A program made the translations under genes and the position numbers. The notes under the pieces were generated by a model, which was not told the DNA's origin, did not search any database, and worked only from the letters and a program-made list of their open reading frames with translations. Below, in pieces: positions 1 to 5,102 of a stretch of 5,102 bases of DNA; within the stretch, counting starts at the first letter, position 1; every line of letters begins with the position of its first letter. This DNA is from Gammaproteobacteria bacterium (lineage in GTDB: Bacteria > Pseudomonadota > Gammaproteobacteria > Pseudomonadales > Azotimanducaceae): the NCBI GenBank assembly GCA_002711495.1, contig PARM01000052.1, positions 11,588-16,689 of the forward strand, given 5' to 3'.

Positions 1-6
1 GCGAGA

Positions 7-48
7 TGACTCAATCTTAGCGTCTTAGCGTGCTAACTGAGATTGTCA
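7..48. repeat. Imperfect palindrome with tandem TCTTAGCG
   Basis: CAATCTTAG at 12-20 pairs with CTGAGATTG at 37-45, nine pairs with one G-U in RNA. TGA at 7-9 with TCA at 46-48 can extend it across a two-base bulge. Inside the loop TTAG (25-28) pairs with CTAA (33-36). The left arm contains the octamer TCTTAGCG twice in tandem (15-22 and 23-30). No T run follows on either strand, so a simple intrinsic terminator is unlikely. It could be a small repeat element or the end of something that begins outside the window. Confidence 0.4.
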
Positions 49-403
49 GACAACCAGGTAAAAAACGCTTGGCTGTTTACAGGCCTGTTCATTTGCTGCG
101 ATAAATCGCTAAAGTGCTTGGTCATTGGCTACTTCCGCTTTGGATTAAGATTTTTTGTTTTTCTTAAGTTCGAGAATATACTGTTAATCCTAGTTCCAGG
201 TGGGTTTTGCTTACCCCTTTTCAAGGTACTAATAACCAAACTTTATTCCAATATACCGAATTTTTTTTATCCTTTTCTTCGGTAAAGAAGGGGTGCTCTA
301 GTGCCAACCAGGGTAAGACTCGGATGATTTTTTTCAACAAATGTTCCTACAACAAAAACTGGATATCTGCTACCTTTTTAGTTTGGCATCCTTGTGACGT
401 AGA

Positions 404-420
404 TTTTTCCCCTGGAAAAA
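404..420 (+). promoter_or_regulatory. Small hairpin before DUF2804 start
   Basis: TTTTTCC (404-410) and GGAAAAA (414-420) form a perfect 7-base inverted repeat around a 3-base loop. It ends just before the AGGA (421-424) that is the only ribosome-binding-like sequence ahead of the ATG at 438. A competing pairing of CCTTTTT (373-379) with AAAAAGG (417-423) would cover that AGGA. The stem is mostly A-T, so it is weak and may be chance in an A/T-rich leader. Confidence 0.25.
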
Positions 421-437
421 AGGAAGCAAAAGAAAAA

Positions 438-1403
438 ATGAGATTTGGACACCATCTTGGCCCCGTAGGGGCTATCAGAGCACGGGATTTTCAGTTGAGA
501 GATCCAATGGGAGGCTGGATCACAGAATCTGGTCGTGACGAGGCATTTCGTTCCTTCCAATTCATGGGAGCTGTCGCAAAAGATATGGCCATTGGATGTG
601 CCATTACAAAAACTCATCATGCCATGTCGGCATTCGCATACGCATGGTTTAAGCGCGAATTCATCCAGATACGATTGGGCAGCCGCGTCGGCGATACGGC
701 AGTATTTGCCGATGACCCTGATAGCGGCAGAACCGAACTCAAAACCGACAGAGGCGCGGTTGTCATGGAGTCTGATGGAAACGAGAAGCACCTTATCGTT
801 AACAGCGAATCGCTAGAGATCGAACTTACATTCTCTGAAGATTCGACAGAAACCCTAAGACTCTGCACACCTGCAGGACCCGCGGGTTGGAGCTATGTGC
901 AGAAGGTGGTTGCCGTTGATGCAATGGGCTCATTCACAGCAGCGGGAGTCAAAACCCGCTTGAAAGATTTTGCTGCTCTTGCTCACCATGATTACACGAC
1001 CGGTTTTTTAAGAGCTGAGACCTGGTGGCACTGGGCTTGCGTTGTGGGCCGCTTACCAGATAATAGGACCCTCGGTCTTAATGTCTCTTGCGGTACGAAC
1101 GAGAGCGGCTATCGCGAAAATGGCTGCTGGCTGAAGGGTAAATGGTTTGCACTTGGAGGAGCACTTTTCGAATTCGATCACGAAAACATCGAATCAGACT
1201 GGCGAATTTACGGAACAGACGGGGATTTTGAGCTAATATTCTCGGCTGGCCACGGTTACCATGCCAACGGGATTTCACCAAAAATGTCGAGCAACTTCCA
1301 CCAGCTGTTTGGAAATTTTAATGGTTGGATCTGCATTGATGCAGAAAAATTCATAGTAAAAGCTCAGCCTGGGTTCACCGAAAGTCAGTATATGCTCTGG
1401 TAA
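438..1403 (+). CDS. DUF2804 domain-containing protein
   Basis: This 321-residue protein has no assigned function that I know of. I recognise the DUF2804 family from its most conserved part: a Trp-rich stretch with TWWHWACVVGRLPD (residues 195-208), then GLNVSCGTNESGYRENGCW (213-231), and the family's typical ending GFTESQY..W at 312-321. The N-terminal half is beta-rich, with no signal peptide or membrane segment, so the protein is probably cytoplasmic. The frame stays open upstream to a TTG at 207 and an ATG at 324. I chose the ATG at 438 because the family-like sequence begins soon after it, about 320 residues suits the family, and the extra 77 residues look like translated intergenic DNA. 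The ribosome binding site is weak (AGGA, 13 bases away). A hand count over five 60-base blocks gives about 51% G+C, more than in the - strand operon. The family call is firm; the start is less so. Confidence 0.82.
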   Translation: MRFGHHLGPVGAIRARDFQLRDPMGGWITESGRDEAFRSFQFMGAVAKDMAIGCAITKTHHAMSAFAYAWFKREFIQIRLGSRVGDTAVFADDPDSGRTELKTDRGAVVMESDGNEKHLIVNSESLEIELTFSEDSTETLRLCTPAGPAGWSYVQKVVAVDAMGSFTAAGVKTRLKDFAALAHHDYTTGFLRAETWWHWACVVGRLPDNRTLGLNVSCGTNESGYRENGCWLKGKWFALGGALFEFDHENIESDWRIYGTDGDFELIFSAGHGYHANGISPKMSSNFHQLFGNFNGWICIDAEKFIVKAQPGFTESQYMLW

Positions 1404-1831
1404 ACTCTACTCCCAAATGTAGCAGCTCTGGGATTTCGTCACTAGAACAGAGTGCTTGATCCTAATTCACCGATGTAGAGGCGCAAATTTCTGCCTTCGT
1501 TCATAGACAGTGGTGTCTAGTTCATCCTCGGTTAGCTCTTGAATTCCCCCAAAGCACAACGATCAGAATTCTCTGCGCCGCTTGGAATTATCAAACCACA
1601 ATAATATAGTGTCTGTGCCCTACGATACACATCGAGAAAACTCAGAAAAGGAATTTTAAAACTATTCTAGATCATACTCTCACCTCGCCTCATGACTATA
1701 AAACGGACCGGAGTTTACAGAAACCCGCACACCAAGCCCCAATTCTTGTCGACACTTTCATCGCTCCAATCAATCCCACTCCTTTTTTAATGACCCGGGA
1801 GCAAGATTGACCTTTTTTTTAAAACTTCAAC
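1404..1831. other. Convergent intergenic region
   Basis: This 428-base gap lies between two genes that point at each other. I find no intact gene in it. A T8 run at 1813-1820 could help end transcription arriving on the + strand, but no clear stem precedes it. The 5-base stem TCCCA (1411-1415) / TGGGA (1429-1433) after the DUF2804 stop is followed only by TTT and is a poor terminator. The one coding-like patch is the - strand fragment at 1467-1619, listed separately. Short ATG frames (for example 32 codons on the + strand from 1692) have no ribosome binding site and no recognisable content. Confidence 0.55.
1467..1619 (-). pseudogene. Possible decayed gene fragment
   Basis: On the - strand one frame runs about 50 codons from just after a TAG (1620-1622) to a TGA (1467-1469), broken only by an in-frame TGA at 1563-1565. 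The part after the inner stop reads like a natural C-terminal helix, with an acidic then basic pattern (IQELTEDELDTTVYERRQKF, residues 7-26 of the last 31). The part before it contains a basic cluster, SKRRREF. No start codon with a ribosome binding site is visible, and I do not recognise the family. It may be a remnant of a gene lost between the convergent neighbours, or chance. The only evidence is amino acid composition and continuity of frame across one stop. Confidence 0.22.
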
Positions 1832-2446
1832 TTACTTGGGGGCCGCTTCAGGTTGATAATCATAGTACCCCTCAAGCGGAATCATTAAATGCACGTATGG
1901 TGTTCCTTTAAACATCACATAAGGAGAGCCGGAAGTAAAATCAGTGGTTTGTCCTTCAAGTGATGATGGGTCTTTTGGCATCAACATGATATGGGCTCCT
2001 GACTCGATGAAGTGTTTATGACCCGCATCTTTTTGGCCATCTGTGTATGGTTTGAAATTATCAACGCCAAGGTCTCCATGAATCATCCATATCCAACCAT
2101 CCGCTTTTAACTCTGGGGTTGTGTTTGCTTTATAGGCGTCAGCCCAAGCAACCGCATTCTTGTCAGAACATGCTGCTGCCGTTTCATGGGGATTTTTGAA
2201 ACCACCCTCAGGCATTTGCATGAATGGTTCGCATCTCCAACCATTTGTTCCTTCTCTCAACACTTTTCCTGATGCTCCGATTACGGTTGCATGATCACCG
2301 ATAAATGATGGAGCCGCTGAAGTGTAGGCCTCGATCTCCCATTCCGGCGAATTATTTCTCATTTGGTGGGTGTCGTCTCCGTGGTTTCCTGCGGAAACGT
2401 TTGATAAAAGAGAAAGCAAAAAAATAGCTCTAAAAAAAATTCCCAT
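1832..2446 (-). CDS. Exported protein of unknown function
   Basis: This 204-residue protein is predicted to leave the cytoplasm. A Sec signal peptide is clear: a single Arg at residue 6, a hydrophobic core IFLLSLLSNV (8-17), and a VSA cleavage site after residue 19. There is no lipobox Cys, so it should be a soluble periplasmic or secreted protein of about 185 residues. The mature part has two cysteines (C72, C93) that could form a disulfide. Recognisable blocks are AAPSFIGDHATVIGASGKVLREGTNGW (44-70, shown here as AAPSFIGDHATV followed by G-x-V-L-R-E-G-T-N-G-W), ESGAHIMLMPKDP (148-160) and SPYVMFKGTPYVHLMIP (174-190). From memory these resemble unannotated secreted proteins in environmental bacteria, but I cannot name a family or activity. 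The frame is open 22 codons further upstream; I use the ATG at 2444-2446 because GGAGG lies four bases before it and the signal peptide begins there. Confidence 0.78.
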   Translation of the reverse strand: MGIFFRAIFLLSLLSNVSAGNHGDDTHQMRNNSPEWEIEAYTSAAPSFIGDHATVIGASGKVLREGTNGWRCEPFMQMPEGGFKNPHETAAACSDKNAVAWADAYKANTTPELKADGWIWMIHGDLGVDNFKPYTDGQKDAGHKHFIESGAHIMLMPKDPSSLEGQTTDFTSGSPYVMFKGTPYVHLMIPLEGYYDYQPEAAPK

Positions 2447-2450
2447 AATT

Positions 2451-2455
2451 CCTCC
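2451..2455 (-). promoter_or_regulatory. Strong ribosome binding site GGAGG
   Basis: On the - strand GGAGG is followed by AATT and then the ATG at 2446-2444. It is the best Shine-Dalgarno sequence in the window and fixes the start of the exported protein at the signal peptide, not at the more upstream ATG (2512) in the same frame. Confidence 0.8.
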
Positions 2456-2473
2456 ATAAAAAATACGAGTCCT

Positions 2474-2479
2474 ATTATA
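2474..2479 (-). promoter_or_regulatory. Possible -10 element TATAAT
   Basis: A perfect TATAAT reads on the - strand, 27 bases before the start of the exported protein gene, which would give a leader of about 20 bases carrying the GGAGG. No good -35 hexamer is seen 16-18 bases upstream (only T-rich sequence such as GTTTTC), so the promoter may be weak or need an activator. It sits in the 153-base gap after the oxygenase gene, where no terminator hairpin is visible. Confidence 0.4.
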
Positions 2480-2599
2480 CACGCTTGAACAATAAGAAAA
2501 CCGAAGAAACACGATAGGCTAGCACCAACAAGGTCTGCTGCACCATGCACAGATAAGCTTAATACAATGACGAACAAGATTATTATTTGAGAGGGTTTT

Positions 2600-3538
2600 T
2601 TAGGCAGTTAATGAAACCAAGACCTCTCTGGGCTTATTGCCTGAGAAGGGTTTTCTACCATGCATAACCCTGTGATTATCGATCACTAAAATATCCCCGT
2701 CTGACCATTTCCTAAGCAGCGTTAACGACCTTGCAGCATCAAACATACTATTAATACTATCTTCTCTAAGCCGATCTCCGTTTCCGAACGTAACAGGAGG
2801 CAAACCCAGAGATGACTTGTTCTTCCAGCCTAAAGAGGCTGCTAGAACCTGATTAAAAAAAGATTTATCGCCACCGGTAAGCATTTTGGTGGCCTGAAAT
2901 ACACGTGTCGTTACTGCGAGATAATCCTTGTCTACCCACTCACAACTGTAGCCCAAACCCTTTATTTTTTTTTCAGCCGCGGCTTTGGTGCGAGCACCGA
3001 GTGTTGTTTGCCAGCTGCGTCCTTGCCCTGAATGTAATTCGTTCCCATTTGGCATAATTGAATTGTAGATAACCCCGAAATCTTCAAATTTTTTTATTAA
3101 TGCTGGGTCTTGTGCCATTATCTTTGAATAAAGATGGTCGGATCGACATATTGGAGTTTCGCCTCCAACTTTTGAGGCTGAAGCGCAGAGAAAAAAAATA
3201 TACTTTGGATAAGCTGGCGTCTGAGCTAATTCGTGGTGAAGATATATTTCGACCTCTTTTGGGGCCTCGTTGGCCGTAAAAACTTTATCAGTTTTGTTTA
3301 TTCTTACCGCATTAGAAAGGGATTGTTTATAAGTAAAAACTTTGAAATCAAACATTGACACAAAGTGGTCAAAGTCCTTTGCATTTTTAACGGATAAGCC
3401 GGTAAAGAGAATTGCTCCTGTCTCTTCAAGCTTTGATACAAACCGCTCCTTGTTTTCTCGCACCCAACTCTCGAGAGCTGCCGGTGAGCTAAGCTCAGAT
3501 TGACACCTTACTTCATATAAGAAATTGTGCTCATTCAT
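2600..3538 (-). CDS. TauD/SyrP-like Fe(II)/2-oxoglutarate oxygenase
   Basis: This 312-residue cytoplasmic enzyme belongs to the TauD/TfdA family, which uses Fe(II), O2 and 2-oxoglutarate to hydroxylate or otherwise oxidise a small molecule. The iron ligands are visible: H101 and E103 in YLHHELA, and H293 in DNHRVMHGR. R304, eleven residues after H293, matches the 2-oxoglutarate-binding Arg of TauD. PKYIFFLC and GGETPICRSD (111-134) are typical of the SyrP-like branch. An H-x-E rather than H-x-D motif is also known in clavaminate synthase and SyrP relatives. The substrate is unknown; no peptide synthetase or carrier protein is in view. I start at the ATG at 3538, whose ATGAATGA overlaps the reductase stop by 8 bases. 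A GTG at 3571 would add 11 residues, but it lies in the loop of a hairpin and has no ribosome binding site. A hand count over five blocks gives about 38% G+C, the lowest of the genes counted. Confidence 0.88.
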   Translation of the reverse strand: MNEHNFLYEVRCQSELSSPAALESWVRENKERFVSKLEETGAILFTGLSVKNAKDFDHFVSMFDFKVFTYKQSLSNAVRINKTDKVFTANEAPKEVEIYLHHELAQTPAYPKYIFFLCASASKVGGETPICRSDHLYSKIMAQDPALIKKFEDFGVIYNSIMPNGNELHSGQGRSWQTTLGARTKAAAEKKIKGLGYSCEWVDKDYLAVTTRVFQATKMLTGGDKSFFNQVLAASLGWKNKSSLGLPPVTFGNGDRLREDSINSMFDAARSLTLLRKWSDGDILVIDNHRVMHGRKPFSGNKPREVLVSLTA

Positions 3539-4499
3539 ATATTGGATAGAACGTATTGAAGGCGTCTTCACAAAAGACGCCCGGATCGTTATATCTTTTA
3601 TTTCTATTTAACTGAGAAATTGCATCCATGGCCGCTTGATCTAATTTAAGGGTTGCCGAATTTAAATTCTCCAACATTCTTCGATTACTACTACTTTTAA
3701 CTACGACGGAGGTTCCTCTACTTAAGGCCCAGCCCAAAACGACCTGCGCGGGCGTGGCCTGAAGGCTTCCAGCGATCTTTTGGATCGTTTCATTGAAAAG
3801 CAGAGATTCGCTGTGTTCGGCGCCACCCATCTCTTCGTAAGATAACGAACCAAGGGGTGAGAAAGCGGTGACCTCCATTCCATAATTCTTCGCTAAACGA
3901 ACAAGTTTTTCCTGAGTATGATAGGGATGCGCTTCAATTTGAAGGACTTCAGGCTTAGTTTCACAATAGTTCATAAGGTCATGCAAAAGAGCAGAAGAGT
4001 AATTACAAATTCCTATGTGTCGCGCCAATTTTTCTCTTTTCAACCCCTCCATAGCCTGCCAGGTATCAGAGAGCGGTACTCTCGCTGGCGCCATTGCCGG
4101 CTCTGGGGTATTTGGATCGTAAAACCATTCGGGGGGGTACCTTTCTTCAAAAGGAACAAATTTCAATGAGATCGGAAAGTGAATAAGATAAAGGTCGAGG
4201 TAATCTAGCTGCAAATCATAAAGAGTCTTTTCTAATGCAAGCTTCGCATGGCTTGGATGATGATAGGTATTCCAAAGCTTTGATGTTAACCAGAGATCTT
4301 CTCTTTCGCATAAGCCATCGTCGATCGCGTTTTTGATGCCCTCACCTACTTCTCTCTCGTTGCCATAATCCGACGCTGAGTCAAAATGTCTGTAGCCAGA
4401 TTTTATGGCTTTATATACTAAGTCTGAACATAAATTCCTTGGGATTTTCCAAAGCCCAAAACCAATTCTTGGAATATCTTCTATCGAGTTGTATGTCAT
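3531..4499 (-). CDS. Aldo/keto reductase, xylose-reductase-like
   Basis: This 322-residue NAD(P)H-dependent reductase has the complete aldo/keto reductase catalytic tetrad: D40 and Y45 in FDSASDYGNE, K74 in LTSKLW, and H107 in LIHFPI. Length and signature place it near the xylose reductase branch (AKR2). The KFVPFEERYPPEWFYD loop (113-128) and the C-terminal KRYNDP (301-306) have close counterparts in xylose reductases. The coenzyme loop VVVKSSSNRR keeps the Lys, Ser and distal Arg, while the Asn after KS in yeast enzymes is Ser here. The natural substrate is probably an aldose, keto-sugar or similar carbonyl, but it cannot be fixed from sequence; xylose itself is not implied. The ATG at 4499 is one base after the stop of the upstream oxidoreductase and the stop overlaps the next start, so all three should be translated together. 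There is no signal peptide. Confidence 0.9.
   Translation of the reverse strand: MTYNSIEDIPRIGFGLWKIPRNLCSDLVYKAIKSGYRHFDSASDYGNEREVGEGIKNAIDDGLCEREDLWLTSKLWNTYHHPSHAKLALEKTLYDLQLDYLDLYLIHFPISLKFVPFEERYPPEWFYDPNTPEPAMAPARVPLSDTWQAMEGLKREKLARHIGICNYSSALLHDLMNYCETKPEVLQIEAHPYHTQEKLVRLAKNYGMEVTAFSPLGSLSYEEMGGAEHSESLLFNETIQKIAGSLQATPAQVVLGWALSRGTSVVVKSSSNRRMLENLNSATLKLDQAAMDAISQLNRNKRYNDPGVFCEDAFNTFYPIYE
3561..3581 (-). promoter_or_regulatory. Hairpin before the oxygenase start
   Basis: In the - strand mRNA GGCGTCTT and AAGACGCC form a perfect 8-base stem, half of it G-C, around the 5-base loop TTGTG. It lies within the last codons of the reductase gene and ends 22 bases before the oxygenase ATG at 3538. 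It could adjust translational coupling, mark an RNA processing site, or be chance. There is no U run after it, so it is not a terminator. Confidence 0.4.
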
Positions 4500-4500
4500 A

Positions 4501-5102
4501 TTAATTTCTCAAAAATTCGTTGAGGAATATAGGTTCTCCAGTCTTAATTGATGCTTGCGCTGCGAGACCCAGAACCATAGAGTCTAGCCCATTTTGGCAA
4601 TCTACCATCGCGGATTTTCCTTGTGTTATGCAATCGATTAGCTCTAGATGCTCTATGTAGCTGGCCCCATGATGCAAGCCTTCTTCTCTAACTCTTGAAT
4701 CATTTTTAATCTCTATGATCTCAAATGAATTTTTCTGCCTGTTAGTTGCAAGGAGTTCTTTTCCTGGAATATGGGTTTCAAGCTTTCCTTTGTCGCCAAT
4801 CAAAACAATTTCTTGTTCGTATTTACCCCCTTCTGCGAACATACAGAGATCAAGCATTGCACGTTCGCCCTTTTCATAGTCTACAATGACAAAAGAGTTG
4901 TCTAAAATGTCTGGAGTCTTACCGCCGTAACACTCATCTAGGTGATTAACTGATTGGCCTCCAGACGCATATATTTTTACGGGATCACTTTGAATTATTA
5001 GGTTCATCAAATCGAAAAAATGACAACATTTTTCGACTAAAGTGCCGCCTGTCTTCTCATTAAACCTGTTCCAATCTCCTACTTTTCTTAAGAATGGGAA
5101 TC
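4501..5102 (-). CDS. Gfo/Idh/MocA family oxidoreductase, C-terminal part
   Basis: Only the last 199 residues are present. The frame is open to the window edge, and an apparent start near 5010 is internal (TTG-ATG inside the conserved HFFDLMN). The family contains NAD(P)-dependent dehydrogenases of sugars and inositols; the missing N-terminus should hold the Rossmann fold. The visible part begins in the catalytic region: KVGDWNRFNEKTGG followed by TLVEKCCHFFDLM (visible residues 6-32). H27 matches the catalytic His of inositol dehydrogenase, and E23, four residues earlier, takes the place of its usual Asp. The rest is the alpha/beta substrate domain, with the usual ending GLDSMVLGLAAQASIKTGEPI (shown as GLDSMVLGLAAQAS then IKTGEPI). 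It is the first gene of the coupled trio that can be seen; more genes may precede it. The substrate is unknown, a polyol or sugar by family. Confidence 0.88.
   Translation of the reverse strand, partial: FPFLRKVGDWNRFNEKTGGTLVEKCCHFFDLMNLIIQSDPVKIYASGGQSVNHLDECYGGKTPDILDNSFVIVDYEKGERAMLDLCMFAEGGKYEQEIVLIGDKGKLETHIPGKELLATNRQKNSFEIIEIKNDSRVREEGLHHGASYIEHLELIDCITQGKSAMVDCQNGLDSMVLGLAAQASIKTGEPIFLNEFLRN

Larger units (their letters stand above)
1..437. other. Upstream non-coding region, no convincing gene
   Basis: I see no gene I can support here. The region is AT-rich with many short T runs. Open frames exist but start at TTG (43 and 207), and their products are Phe/Leu-rich without a recognisable domain. 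A weak sigma-70-like pair can be written (TTGTTT at 155-160, 16 bases, TATACT at 177-182). It lies about 250 bases before the preferred start of the DUF2804 gene, so it would imply a long leader. A second stem (CCTTTTCTT / AAGAAGGGG, 5-base loop, two G-U pairs) sits near 272-294 but is not followed by a T run on either strand, so it does not look like a terminator. Confidence 0.6.

Noticed and set aside
12..45. Integron attC-like site at the left-edge palindrome (GCTAAC present)
   Set aside because: The partner GTTRRRY core is missing, the spacing is too short, and there is no integrase or cassette structure nearby.
43..285. An 80-codon hydrophobic frame on the + strand
   Set aside because: TTG start without a ribosome binding site, T-rich DNA, and no recognisable domain.
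1411..1436. Possible terminator after the DUF2804 gene (TCCCA / TGGGA, then TTT)
   Set aside because: Only five pairs with a long loop and a T run of three, too weak to call.
1692..1790. Small + strand frame of 32 codons beginning ATG
   Set aside because: No ribosome binding site and no recognisable content.
2359..2577. A 72-codon hydrophobic frame on the - strand that looks like one or two membrane segments
   Set aside because: It starts at TTG with no ribosome binding site and overlaps the well-supported signal peptide and GGAGG of the exported protein in another frame. Its Phe/Leu content follows from T-rich DNA.
2965..2973. A run of nine identical bases in the oxygenase gene, a possible slippage or phase-variation site
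   Set aside because: It encodes ordinary Lys codons, the frame is intact on both sides, and a single run of nine is not enough to argue phase variation in AT-rich DNA.

Overview
The window most resembles chromosomal DNA from a Gram-negative, probably aquatic, bacterium. The basis is modest: a Sec-exported protein with a strong GGAGG ribosome binding site, compact overlapping genes, and protein families (DUF2804, SyrP-like TauD oxygenase, Gfo/Idh/MocA oxidoreductase) that are common in environmental proteobacteria. No rRNA, tRNA, CRISPR array, complete insertion sequence or phage gene was seen, and no species can be named.

Layout. Positions 1-437 hold no convincing gene; they are AT-rich and carry an imperfect palindrome at the left edge and a small hairpin before the first gene. 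A DUF2804 family gene lies on the + strand (438-1403). A non-coding stretch follows (1404-1831), with a possible decayed gene fragment on the - strand (1467-1619). All remaining genes are on the - strand. Read in their own direction they are: a Gfo/Idh/MocA family oxidoreductase cut by the right edge (5102-4501), a xylose-reductase-like aldo/keto reductase (4499-3531), a TauD/SyrP-like Fe(II)/2-oxoglutarate oxygenase (3538-2600), and, after a 153-base gap with a possible promoter, a small exported protein of unknown function (2446-1832).

How the genes work together. The oxidoreductase, reductase and oxygenase are packed as one translationally coupled operon: a 1-base gap, then an 8-base ATGAATGA overlap. 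Two NAD(P)-dependent sugar/polyol-type redox enzymes next to a 2-oxoglutarate oxygenase suggest a short pathway that interconverts and hydroxylates a small polyhydroxylated or amino-acid-like molecule. The substrate cannot be read from the sequence. The exported protein may be co-transcribed by read-through but seems to have its own promoter and ribosome binding site. The DUF2804 gene converges on this block, is richer in G+C, and is probably unrelated to it.

Nothing here is clearly a new system. The most interesting unit is the three-enzyme operon, including a strong hairpin in the mRNA just before the oxygenase start.
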